A stretch of 35,676 bases of DNA, taken from positions 1-35,676 of the forward strand of contig DASTMO010000044.1 of assembly GCA_035714115.1 (NCBI GenBank). Reading direction: 5' to 3'. Of this stretch, positions 24,845 through 32,670 are shown piece after piece. Position 1 is the stretch's first letter. Every line of letters starts with the position of its first letter. The notes under the pieces were generated by a model that was not told the origin of the DNA, did no database searches, and worked only from the letters and a program-made list of their open reading frames with translations. This DNA is from CAMAVH01 sp035714115 (GTDB taxonomy: Bacteria; Pseudomonadota; Alphaproteobacteria; SMXQ01). The position numbers and the translations under genes were made by a program.

Positions 24845-27157
24845 ATGACCGCCGACATCACGCGCATCGCCGCCGCCATCGCCGCCGAGATCAACTGCAA
24901 GACCGAACAGGCCGTCGCCGCCATCGGCCTTTTGGATGAGGGGTCCACCGTTCCCTTCATCGCCCGCTACCGCAAAGAGGTCACCGGCGGCCTCGACGAC
25001 ACGCAATTGCGCGACCTGGCCGAGAAGCTCGTCTACCTGCGCGAGATGGATGCCCGGCGCGAAGCGATCCTCAATTCGATCCGCGAACAGGGCAAGCTGA
25101 CCGACGATCTGACGATCAAGATCGTCTCGGCCACGACCAAAGCCGAGCTCGAAGATATCTACCTGCCTTATAAGCCCAAGCGTCGCACCAAGGGCGAGAT
25201 CGCCCGCGAACGGGGCCTCGGCCCGCTCGCCGAAGCCATCATGGCCGACCGCGCCGCCGTGCCGGCCGAATTGGCCGCCGCCTACATCACTGAAGAAGTC
25301 CCGGACGCCAAGGCCGCGCTGGAAGGCGCGCGCGACATCCTGACCGAGCAATTCGCCGAAAACGCCGACCTGGTCGGCCGCCTGCGCGGCCATTTGCAGG
25401 AGCGCGCCATGCTGCGCGCCAAGGTGCTCGAGGGCAAGCAGACCGAAGGCGCGAAATTCTCCGACTATTTCGATCATGTCGAGCGCTGGGCGACGACGCC
25501 GAGCCATCGCGCGCTCGCCATGTTCCGCGGCCGCAACGAAGAAGTGCTGTCGCTCGAAATCGAGGTCGATGCCGACGACGCCTCGCCGGTCAAACCGGTC
25601 GAGCGCATGATCGCCGCCGCCTACAACATCGGCGCGACGCTGCCCGGCGATCTATGGCTGCAGACCGTGGCGCGCTGGACCTGGCGCGTGAAGCTGTCGC
25701 TCTATCTTTCCATCGATCTGATGCGCGACTTGCGCGAACGCGCCGAGGAAGAAGCGATCCAGGTCTTCGCCCGCAATCTGAAAGACCTGCTGCTCGCCGC
25801 ACCCGCCGGCTCGCGCGCCACCATGGGCCTCGATCCAGGCATCCGCACCGGCGTGAAGGTCGCCGTGGTCGACGGCACCGGCAAGCTCTTGGCCACCAGC
25901 ACGGTCTATCCCTTCCCGCCGAAGAACGACCTGCGCGGCGCGCAGCTCGAACTCGCCAGCCTGATGCGCAAGCACAATGTCGAACTGGTCGCCATCGGCA
26001 ACGGCACCGCCAGCCGCGAGACCGAGAAAATGGCCGCCGACATCATCGACGCCATGCCGCCGCTCGCCAATGGCCGCAAGCCGGTGAAGGTGATCGTCAG
26101 CGAAGCCGGCGCGTCGGTTTATTCGGCCTCGGAAACCGCCGCCAAGGAATTCCCCAATCTCGACGTGTCGCTGCGCGGCGCCGTCTCCATCGCCCGCCGC
26201 CTGCAGGATCCGCTGGCCGAGCTGGTGAAGATCGAGCCGAAGTCCATCGGCGTCGGCCAGTACCAGCATGACGTCGACCAGTATCGCTTGAGCAAATCCC
26301 TCGACGCGGTGGTGGAAGACGCGGTGAACGCCGTCGGCGTCGACCTCAACACCGCCTCGGCGCCGTTGCTGGCTCGCGTCTCCGGCGTCGGCGCGTCGCT
26401 CGCCGAAAGCATCGTCGCCCATCGCGATTCGACCGGACCTTTCGCCACGCGCCAGGATCTCTTGAAGGTCAGCCGCCTCGGCCCGCGCGCCTTCGAGCAA
26501 TGCGCGGGCTTCCTGCGCATTCCCGGCGGCGCCGAGCCGCTCGACGCCTCCTCGGTCCATCCGGAAGCCTACGGCCTGGCGCAGAAGATCGTCGCCGCTT
26601 GCGGCCGCGATCTGCGCGACCTGATGGGCGACAGCGCCGCGCTCAAGAAGCTCGACGCCAAGAGCTTCGTCGACGAGCGTTTCGGCCTGCCGACGGTGCG
26701 CGACATTCTCGCCGAACTGGAGAAGCCAGGCCGCGATCCGCGCCCGAGCTTCAAGACCGCGACCTTCGCCGAAGGCATCAACGAGATCAAAGACCTCAAA
26801 CCCGGCATGACGCTGGAAGGCACGGTGACCAACGTCGCCGCCTTTGGCGCGTTTGTCGATATCGGCGTGCATCAGGACGGCTTGGTGCATGTCTCTCAGC
26901 TCGCCGACCGCTTCGTGAAGGATCCGCACGAGGTTGTGAAGGCCGGCGACGTGGTGAAAGTGCGCGTCGTCGAAGTGGACATCCCGCGCAAGCGTATCGG
27001 CCTGACCATGCGCAAAGACGGCGGCGGCGAACCCGCGCCGCGCGGCATGCGCGACGGCAACCCTCGCGACAAGAACGTGCGCATGCCTGCGCCGCCACCG
27101 AAACCGGCGGTCGGCGCATTCGGCGCCGCGCTGGCCGAAGCGATGAAGCGCAAGTAG
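24845..27157 (+). CDS. tex: Tex-family S1 RNA-binding protein
   Basis: A 770-residue Tex protein, a conserved nucleic-acid-binding factor linked to transcription and RNA turnover. Domains in order: Tex N-terminal helical region (1-185, with GLLDEGSTVPFIARYRKEVTG), YqgF/RNase H-like (about 325-450, MGLDPGIRTGVKVAVVDGTG), helix-hairpin-helix pair (about 490-570, including LNTASAPLLARVSGVG) and a C-terminal S1 domain (about 650-725, GTVTNVAAFGAFVDIGVHQDGLVH). The ATG at 24845 matches the family start; the open frame to 24797 is untranslated in my view. Its stop directly abuts the stop of the convergent OxyR-like gene (no intervening base). Full length with no missing domain. Confidence 0.95.
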   Translation: MTADITRIAAAIAAEINCKTEQAVAAIGLLDEGSTVPFIARYRKEVTGGLDDTQLRDLAEKLVYLREMDARREAILNSIREQGKLTDDLTIKIVSATTKAELEDIYLPYKPKRRTKGEIARERGLGPLAEAIMADRAAVPAELAAAYITEEVPDAKAALEGARDILTEQFAENADLVGRLRGHLQERAMLRAKVLEGKQTEGAKFSDYFDHVERWATTPSHRALAMFRGRNEEVLSLEIEVDADDASPVKPVERMIAAAYNIGATLPGDLWLQTVARWTWRVKLSLYLSIDLMRDLRERAEEEAIQVFARNLKDLLLAAPAGSRATMGLDPGIRTGVKVAVVDGTGKLLATSTVYPFPPKNDLRGAQLELASLMRKHNVELVAIGNGTASRETEKMAADIIDAMPPLANGRKPVKVIVSEAGASVYSASETAAKEFPNLDVSLRGAVSIARRLQDPLAELVKIEPKSIGVGQYQHDVDQYRLSKSLDAVVEDAVNAVGVDLNTASAPLLARVSGVGASLAESIVAHRDSTGPFATRQDLLKVSRLGPRAFEQCAGFLRIPGGAEPLDASSVHPEAYGLAQKIVAACGRDLRDLMGDSAALKKLDAKSFVDERFGLPTVRDILAELEKPGRDPRPSFKTATFAEGINEIKDLKPGMTLEGTVTNVAAFGAFVDIGVHQDGLVHVSQLADRFVKDPHEVVKAGDVVKVRVVEVDIPRKRIGLTMRKDGGGEPAPRGMRDGNPRDKNVRMPAPPPKPAVGAFGAALAEAMKRK

Positions 27158-28117
27158 CTAACGGGGTCTGGATCGCCGGGTCTTGGGCGGCGGCTCGGGT
27201 TCGTCGCTCAAGCCGAGCGTCTTGCAGGTGCGCTGGCTTTCCTTCGCCAGCGATTCGAACTGCGTCGCCCGGCCGCTTCCCGCGCGCCAGAAATAGCCCA
27301 TCTCGCGGCTGGCCGGCCAACCTGCGATCTGCAGCAGGACGATGTCCTCATCCTCGCGCAACTCGGCGCGCGCATAGAGCTGAGGAAAGAGCGAAAGCCC
27401 CATGCCGAGCAAAACCATCTGATGCAAGGCATCCAAACTGGTGCCCTCGTAATCCTCGCCGAGATCGGCGCCGCATTGCGAGGCGAGCTCGCGGGTCCGC
27501 TCGAACAGATGGTGCCCTTTGCCGAGCGTCAGCAAACGTTGGCCGCTCAATTGATCGGGCCGGATGATGCGGCTCTTGGCCAAAGGATGATCCTTGGAGA
27601 CCCCGAGATAAATCGCTTCGCGGCACAGCTTGCGGAACGTCAGCGCGTGGCCTGACGTCGGCGCCGGCCCAAGGCCGCAGTCGAGCGTCCCCGCCATCAC
27701 CTCGCGCTCCACCACGGCCGGCCGCTCTTCCTTGATGTAGAGCTGCAAGCCTGGATATTTCGCATGCAGCGCCGGCAGCAGCGTCGGCAGGAAGTACGGC
27801 CCGAAGGTCGGCGCGACGCCGAGCCGGATCAAGCCGCCGAGATTCTTGGCGCCGCGCGTCGCCGCCGCCACCATGTCGTCCAGGGTCGCCAGCACCACGC
27901 GCCCCGCCGCGACGATCTCGCCGCCGACCGCCGTCGGCACCACGCGACCCGGCGTGCGGTCGAACAATGCCGCGCCCAACTGCCGTTCGAGCAACGCGAT
28001 CTGCATGGACAATGTCGGCTGCGATACATGGCAACGCTTAGCTGCCGTCCCGAAATGGCCGGTTTCGGCCAGGGCGACGGCATATTCAAGCTGGCGATGG
28101 GTCGGGCGGAACGCCAT
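27158..28117 (-). CDS. OxyR-like LysR regulator lacking the peroxidatic cysteine
   Basis: A 319-residue LysR-type regulator whose best match by eye is OxyR: N-terminal RQLEYAVALAETGHF and CHVSQPTLSMQI, then GVAPTFGPYFLPTLLP, and EGTSLDALHQMVLLGMGLSLFP. In E. coli OxyR the redox loop is GHCLRDQ with Cys199 and Cys208. Here the loop is GHHLFER, so His203 replaces Cys199; Cys208 is also not conserved, although Cys215 lies nearby. It may still bind OxyR-type DNA but should not sense peroxide through the usual disulphide. ATG 28117 is chosen over a TTG at 28147. A promoter and an OxyR-style box lie directly upstream. Divergent from terC. Confidence 0.9.
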   Translation of the reverse strand: MAFRPTHRQLEYAVALAETGHFGTAAKRCHVSQPTLSMQIALLERQLGAALFDRTPGRVVPTAVGGEIVAAGRVVLATLDDMVAAATRGAKNLGGLIRLGVAPTFGPYFLPTLLPALHAKYPGLQLYIKEERPAVVEREVMAGTLDCGLGPAPTSGHALTFRKLCREAIYLGVSKDHPLAKSRIIRPDQLSGQRLLTLGKGHHLFERTRELASQCGADLGEDYEGTSLDALHQMVLLGMGLSLFPQLYARAELREDEDIVLLQIAGWPASREMGYFWRAGSGRATQFESLAKESQRTCKTLGLSDEPEPPPKTRRSRPR

Positions 28118-28129
28118 GGAAAGCTTTTC

Positions 28130-28166
28130 ATAGATAAAATCTATCAAGATTATAGAAACTATCCAT
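28130..28166. promoter_or_regulatory. OxyR-type operator (ATAG-N7-CTAT-N7-ATAG-N7-CCAT)
   Basis: Three exact quarter-sites and one with a single mismatch (CCAT for CTAT), each separated by exactly seven bases, reproduce the known tetranucleotide OxyR pattern. The first spacer also carries the preferred T at position 2 and A at position 6. The site overlaps the -10 and probable start point of the OxyR-like gene, predicting autorepression, and lies 194 bp before terC. Confidence 0.72.
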
Positions 28167-28178
28167 TTGAGCTATCAA
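28149..28178 (-). promoter_or_regulatory. sigma70-type promoter for the OxyR-like gene
   Basis: On the minus strand a TTGATA -35 (28173-28178) is followed after 18 bases by a perfect TATAAT -10 (28149-28154). Transcription would begin near 28142, giving a leader of about 25 bases before the ATG at 28117. Confidence 0.7.
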
Positions 28179-28301
28179 GGCCCAACCGTCAATCTGCCCT
28201 CACTTGAAACCGGGACGCGGTCCGCCGCGCCTCGAACGAGGTCCGGGCCCCTCTGACGGCTACGCCGCCATGTCGGTCCTCCCCACGTTGACGCTCTTTC
28301 G

Positions 28302-28327
28302 CGCCGCCGGCCACAAGCCGGACGGCG
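28302..28327 (+). other. GC-rich hairpin in the terC leader
   Basis: CGCCGCCGGC-CACAA-GCCGG(a)CGGCG forms ten base pairs with one bulged A, ending 33 bases before the terC start. The leader (28167-28360) also holds a small CCTC-GAAC-GAGG hairpin (28230-28241). It does not show the conserved core I would expect for the manganese yybP-ykoY riboswitch, so its role is open. Confidence 0.5.
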
Positions 28328-28360
28328 AACGATGGAGCGCGCCTGAAACATGAGGATCGC

Positions 28361-29347
28361 ATGGACTTCCTGCTGACACCGCTCACCTCGGAAATCGCCG
28401 GTACGCCGGCTTGGCTATGGCTCAGCTTCATCGCCGTCGTGCTCGCCCTGCTCGCTTTCGACCTCGGGGTGCTGCACAAGGACGACAAGGAGCTCAGCAT
28501 CGCCGAAAGCCTCAAGCTTTCGGCCTTCTACATTTTCATCGCCGTCCTGTTCGGCGGCTGGATCTGGCATTCGATGGGCTCGGAAGCGAGCCTGCAGTAT
28601 TTCACCGGCTATGCGATCGAAAAGGCGCTGTCGATCGACAATGTCTTCGTCATCTCGCTGATCTTCGGCTACTTCGCCGTGCCGCGCGCCTATCAGTATC
28701 GCGCCCTGGTCTGGGGCATCATCGCCGTGCTCGTGCTGCGCGGGCTGATGATCGGCGTCGGCGCCGCTCTGGTGCAGGAATACGACTGGATCCTGCTGCT
28801 CTTCGGCGCCTTCCTGGTCTTCACCGGCGTCAAGATGCTGCTGGCCAAAGAGGGCGAGGCCGACGTCTCGCGCAACCCTGTGGTGCGCGCCCTCTCGCGC
28901 TGGATGCGCGTGACGCCGCAGCTCGAAGGCCAGAAATTCTTCGTGCGCCGCCCCCATCCGAAGACGGGCCGCTTGGTGCTGTGGGCGACGCCGCTGTTCT
29001 TGGCGCTGGTAGTGATCAACATCGCCGACCTGGTGTTCGCGGTCGACTCCGTGCCGGCGATCTTCGCCATCACCACCAACACCTACATCGTCTTCACCGC
29101 CAACATCATGGCGATCCTCGGCCTGCGCGCCCTCTACTTCGCGCTAGCCGCGATGGTTCATCGCTTCGAATACCTGAAGTACGCGCTCTCGGCCGTGCTG
29201 GTGTTCATCGGCGCGAAGATCTTCTGGAACCACTTCTACGGAAAGCTCGATCCGGCGATCTCGCTAGGCGTCACGCTCGCCATCATCGCCGCCGGCATCG
29301 GCTACTCGCTTTGGAAAACGCGGGGCGAAACCTCCCCCGCGGCATAA
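28361..29347 (+). CDS. TerC/Alx-family membrane protein
   Basis: A 328-residue inner-membrane protein with about nine hydrophobic helices. Family signatures are intact: FDLGVLHKDDKELSIAESL, the EKALSIDNVFVISLIFGYF helix with conserved Glu and Asp, and DLVFAVDSVPAIFAITTNT followed by TANIMAILGLRALYF. TerC/Alx members are implicated in Mn2+ (and tellurite or alkali) handling, including metal loading of exported proteins. The ATG at 28361 is preceded by TGAGGA. It has a long leader and is divergent from the OxyR-like gene with its box. The SbtA-like gene follows after 52 bp, so the two are probably one transcript. Mn2+ export is the most likely role. Confidence 0.93.
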   Translation: MDFLLTPLTSEIAGTPAWLWLSFIAVVLALLAFDLGVLHKDDKELSIAESLKLSAFYIFIAVLFGGWIWHSMGSEASLQYFTGYAIEKALSIDNVFVISLIFGYFAVPRAYQYRALVWGIIAVLVLRGLMIGVGAALVQEYDWILLLFGAFLVFTGVKMLLAKEGEADVSRNPVVRALSRWMRVTPQLEGQKFFVRRPHPKTGRLVLWATPLFLALVVINIADLVFAVDSVPAIFAITTNTYIVFTANIMAILGLRALYFALAAMVHRFEYLKYALSAVLVFIGAKIFWNHFYGKLDPAISLGVTLAIIAAGIGYSLWKTRGETSPAA

Positions 29348-29399
29348 CGCGCGCCGCGCGGCGATGAACCGTGCGGCGAAAAAACAGAAAGGAAACGCC

Positions 29400-30353
29400 A
29401 TGTCGCTCGCCGCCAGCGCCCTGCTCTCGCCCCCGGTTCTCTGTTTCGGCCTCGGGGCGCTGGCGACATTCCTGCGCAGCAACTTGCGCCTGCCGGCGCC
29501 CGTCTTTGAGGCAATATCGATCTATCTGCTGCTGTCGATCGGCTTGAAGGGGGGCGCCGAACTGTCCGAGACGAGCTTCGCCGCCTTCGGGCCGCCGGCC
29601 CTTGCAGCTCTCGGCCTCTGCGTCGCCATTCCGTTCTGGTCTTACGCCGCCCTGCGCCGCATCGCGGGCTTCAGCAGCGCCGACGCCGCATCCATGGCGG
29701 CGCATTACGGCTCGGTGTCCGCCGTCACCTTCATCGCCGTCACCTCCTATCTCGAGGCCCGCGCCATTCCCCATGAAGGCTTCATGACCGCCATTCTCGC
29801 CTTGATGGAGACGCCCGCGATCCTGATCGCGCTCGTGCTGGCGCGCCAGGCCGGCCAAGGCGGCAGCATAGGCGATGCGCTCAAGGAGGTCGTCTCGGCC
29901 AAGAGCTTCTTGCTGCTGGTCGGAGGCCTCGTCATCGGCGGGCTGATCGGCAAAAGCGGTCTCGCCCCGGTCCGCCCCTTCTTCGGCGACCTGTTCCTCG
30001 GCCTGCTGTGCCTGTTCCTACTGGAACTCGGCGTAGTCGCCGCTGGGCGCGCCGAAGATGCCTTGCGCGCCGGCAAAACGCTGCTGCTCTTCGCCATCGG
30101 CGCGCCGATCCTGCATGGCGCGCTCGGCGTCGCGCTCGGCGCGGCAGCCGGGCTGTCGCAAGGCGGCGCGATCGTGCTTGGGACCTTGGCAGCCAGCGCG
30201 TCCTACATCGCCGCGCCGGCCGCGGTGCGCCTGGCCTTGCCCGAAGCGAACGCCGCCTGCTCGCTGGCGGCAGCGCTCGCCATCACCTTCCCGTTCAATA
30301 TCCTGATCGGCATACCGCTCTATGCGGCAATCGCCGGACAGATCTACGGCTAA
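29400..30353 (+). CDS. SbtA-family sodium-dependent bicarbonate transporter-like permease
   Basis: A 317-residue membrane protein of about ten helices in two inverted halves, matching the SbtA (DUF897) superfamily: LLSPPVLCFGLGALATFLRSNLR, YLLLSIGLKGGAEL, the GSVSAVTFIAV region and EGFMTAILALMETPAI in the first half, then LKEVVSAKSFLLLVGGL and LGTLAASASYIAAPAAVRLALP in the second. In cyanobacteria SbtA imports bicarbonate with Na+; the proteobacterial members are less studied. ATG 29400 has AAAGGA 7 bases upstream; an ATG at 29364 lacks support. It lies 52 bp after terC on the same strand. No SbtB-like PII partner is visible nearby. Confidence 0.85.
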   Translation: MSLAASALLSPPVLCFGLGALATFLRSNLRLPAPVFEAISIYLLLSIGLKGGAELSETSFAAFGPPALAALGLCVAIPFWSYAALRRIAGFSSADAASMAAHYGSVSAVTFIAVTSYLEARAIPHEGFMTAILALMETPAILIALVLARQAGQGGSIGDALKEVVSAKSFLLLVGGLVIGGLIGKSGLAPVRPFFGDLFLGLLCLFLLELGVVAAGRAEDALRAGKTLLLFAIGAPILHGALGVALGAAAGLSQGGAIVLGTLAASASYIAAPAAVRLALPEANAACSLAAALAITFPFNILIGIPLYAAIAGQIYG

Positions 30354-30366
30354 GGCGATGCAGCGC

Positions 30367-30397
30367 GCGGGAAGGCGGGGCCTCAGCCGCCTCCCGC
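30367..30397 (+). terminator. probable terminator-like hairpin after the terC-sbtA-like pair
   Basis: GCGGGA(a)GGCGG pairs with CCGCCTCCCGC across an eight-base loop (11 bp, one bulged A) between the SbtA-like stop and the convergent cupin gene. The following T-rich stretch is short and about 17 bases away, so it is not a textbook Rho-independent terminator. Confidence 0.4.
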
Positions 30398-30410
30398 AGC
30401 GGCATGCGGC

Positions 30411-30881
30411 TCAGTCTTTCTGCGCGTCGAACTTTTCGCTGCTGCCGACCTTGTAGCGCTGCGGCGACGCATCGGTGCGGCCCGAATTCTGCGCGCCGGC
30501 ATGCAGAGCCGCGACCTGCAGCAACTCAAGATCGTCTTCGCCGGAATTCTCGAACCAATAGCGCGAGTAGGCCGGCGTGAAAGTGCCCTCGTTCGGCCCG
30601 AACTCGCCGATGACGACGTCACCCGGGCCGTAGAACTTCACGCGGCCCTTCAACACCATCCAGAACGTGTCGGTCGTGGTGTGATAATGCAGGTTGTTCT
30701 CGCCGCCGTTCTTCTTGACGATCTGCACCACGCCGCGAATCTGGCCGGCCTTGCCGAGACGCACCGAGCCTTTGGCCGTGTTCACGCCGCTCGGCTTTTC
30801 GTAGCTGAAGCTGGCCGCGTTGGCTTCGGCGGCCTCGTGGCGCGCCAACAGCTCCGGACTCGCCGCATATTCGTCTGACAT
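30411..30881 (-). CDS. cupin-domain protein
   Basis: A 156-residue single-cupin protein. The metal-binding motif 1 is partly visible as NLHYHTTTDTFWMVLKGRVKFYG (HxH pair, with the usual acidic residue replaced by Asp or shifted), and the second motif region is GTFTPAYSRYWFENSGEDDLEL, where the terminal His is replaced by Tyr or Trp. N-terminal sequence YEKPSGVNTAKGSVRLGKAGQIRG forms the first strands. ATG 30881 follows AGGGAGGA. It is divergent from the EutA-like gene with a 274-bp intergenic region that has two palindromes. Many cupins are small-molecule dioxygenases or isomerases; I cannot name the function. No signal peptide is present. Confidence 0.83.
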   Translation of the reverse strand: MSDEYAASPELLARHEAAEANAASFSYEKPSGVNTAKGSVRLGKAGQIRGVVQIVKKNGGENNLHYHTTTDTFWMVLKGRVKFYGPGDVVIGEFGPNEGTFTPAYSRYWFENSGEDDLELLQVAALHAGAQNSGRTDASPQRYKVGSSEKFDAQKD

Positions 30882-30965
30882 CCAATCCTCCCTGCGTTTC
30901 CCATGAGGCCGCGATCATGCCCGCCTGCCGGCGGCGTCGCGGCTTATCGTTTCCGTCCCATATAT

Positions 30966-30990
30966 TGCCGCTGCGGCACAGCTTGCAAGC
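30966..30990. promoter_or_regulatory. two adjacent palindromes in the cupin/eutA-like divergent region
   Basis: TGCCGC-T-GCGGCA (30966-30978) is followed after two bases by the perfect 10-mer GCTTGCAAGC (30981-30990). Centred between two divergent genes, they could bind a regulator; a third dyad AGTGG-ATAAA-CCACT is at 31047-31061. No regulator gene is adjacent, so this is only a candidate. Confidence 0.4.
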
Positions 30991-31155
30991 GGTTGTTCGG
31001 CGCCGCGCCGCGCGGCCTCGCCGGGTCGGCCACGGACTGCTCGGCAAGTGGATAAACCACTGAAAAATGGCGGTAAAGAAGGGGATCGCCTATACTCGCA
31101 AGCGTTCGCCGCCACGCGTTTTCCGCCGTCATCCCGCAGCTGCCGCAAAGATTCC

Positions 31156-32670
31156 ATGCACGACGACCCGCTTGAACATTCCCATTTCGGCGTGAACGAC
31201 GAGACGATTTTCGGCCCTGTCGCCGATGACGGCTTTCCGAGCAATCCCGATTGGCTCCGCTTGACCAGCGTCGGCATAGACATCGGATCATCGACATCGC
31301 ATCTGATGTTTTCCCGGTTGGTGCTGCGGCGGCGCAGCCAGCAGATGTCGAGCGAATTCGAGGTGGTGCACCGCGAAGTGCTTTACCGCTCGCCGATCCT
31401 GCTGACGCCCTATGCCGACCCCGACACGATCGACACCGCCGCCCTCGCCGCCTTCGTCACGCACAGCTACGACAAGGCCGCCATCACGGCGGAGGCGGTG
31501 GACACCGGCGCGGTGATCTGCACCGGCGAGGCCGTGCGCAAGCACAACTCCGAAGCCATCATCCGCATGCTGGCGGCCGACGGCGGCAAATTCGTCTGCG
31601 CCACCGCCGGCCCCAATCTCGAAGCCGTGCTCGGCGCCCACGGCTCGGGCGCCGTCACCCGCTCGCGCGACGGCAAACCTTGCCTGCATGTCGATATCGG
31701 CGGCGGCACCGCGAAACTGGCCGTGGTCGAAAACGGCGTCGTCGTCGAAACTGCTTCAGTCAATGTCGGCGCGCGCCTGCTGGCGTGGGACGGCGGCAAC
31801 CGGTTGCTCCGCGTGGAAGCAGCGGGCCGCAATGTCGCCCTCGCTTGCGGCCATGATCTGCACGTCGGCGACGCCATCAGCGAAGCCCAAAAGCAGGATA
31901 TCGCCGCGCGGCTGGCCGACATCCTGATCGAAGTGATGCGGCGCGCGCCTTTGTCCGCTTTGGCCGCCTCGCTGATCGTCTCCGGCCCATTGAAACAGGC
32001 CGTGCCTATCGAGGAAGTCAGCTTTTCCGGCGGCGTCAGCGAATATATCTACGGCCTTTATGGCCGCGAACACGGCGATCTCGGGCCGTTGCTCGGCTCG
32101 GCGATCCGCCGCCGCGTGCCAGCGCTCGGCCTGCCGCTGGCAGGCAGTCAGGAACGCATCCGCGCGACGGTGATCGGCGCGTCGCAATATACGGTCCAGC
32201 TGTCGAGCAGCACGGTCTTCGTGTCGCGCGAGGATTTGCTGCCGCTTGCCGATCTGCAAGTTGTCCCGGCCGCGCTGCCGGCCGAAGGCGCGCTGACAGC
32301 GGATGCCGTCGAGGCCGCGATCACGCGCGCCTTCGCCCGTCTCGATCTGATGCCTGACGCGCTCGAACGCCCCATTGCCGTGGCGCTGACCGGCGCGGTC
32401 ACGCCGAGCCGCGCGTCGATCAAGGCGCTCTCCGCGGGCATTCAGCGCGCGCTGGCGCCGATCGCGCAGTTTCCCTGGGCGATCATGCTGACCGCGGATG
32501 TGGCGGGCCTGGTCGGCGCCATCCTCAAAGAAGAAGACAAAGTGCCGCAGGACGTCATCGTCATCGACGGCATCAAGGTCGGAGAATTCGACTTCGTCGA
32601 TCTCGGCCAACCGATCAAGTCGGTCGACGCCATTCCCGCGATCGTCAAATCCCTCGTCTTCGAAGGCTAG
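31156..32670 (+). CDS. eutA: EutA-like ammonia-lyase reactivating ATPase
   Basis: A 504-residue protein of the EutA family, an actin/Hsp70-fold ATPase that releases damaged cobalamin from ethanolamine ammonia-lyase EutBC. The two phosphate loops are clear: VGIDIGSSTSHLMFSRL (39-55) and LHVDIGGGTAKLAVVENG. Also visible are FSGGVSEYIYG, the mid-domain SGPLKQAVPIEEVS and the typical C-terminus VDAIPAIVKSLVF. The ATG at 31156 was chosen; a GTG at 31048 would add 36 atypical residues. A TATACT -10-like sequence lies at 31091. No EutB, EutC or shell-protein gene is present, so it is an orphan here. Its stop shares a CTAG with the convergent bicupin gene. Confidence 0.88.
   Translation: MHDDPLEHSHFGVNDETIFGPVADDGFPSNPDWLRLTSVGIDIGSSTSHLMFSRLVLRRRSQQMSSEFEVVHREVLYRSPILLTPYADPDTIDTAALAAFVTHSYDKAAITAEAVDTGAVICTGEAVRKHNSEAIIRMLAADGGKFVCATAGPNLEAVLGAHGSGAVTRSRDGKPCLHVDIGGGTAKLAVVENGVVVETASVNVGARLLAWDGGNRLLRVEAAGRNVALACGHDLHVGDAISEAQKQDIAARLADILIEVMRRAPLSALAASLIVSGPLKQAVPIEEVSFSGGVSEYIYGLYGREHGDLGPLLGSAIRRRVPALGLPLAGSQERIRATVIGASQYTVQLSSSTVFVSREDLLPLADLQVVPAALPAEGALTADAVEAAITRAFARLDLMPDALERPIAVALTGAVTPSRASIKALSAGIQRALAPIAQFPWAIMLTADVAGLVGAILKEEDKVPQDVIVIDGIKVGEFDFVDLGQPIKSVDAIPAIVKSLVFEG

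Noticed and set aside
28200..28360. yybP-ykoY manganese riboswitch before terC
   Set aside because: I could not find its conserved core sequences; only general GC hairpins are seen. An Rfam RF00080 scan would settle it.
31048..31155. N-terminal extension of the EutA-like gene from a GTG at 31048
   Set aside because: The added residues do not resemble family members, the GTG lies in a small dyad and no ribosome-binding site precedes it.
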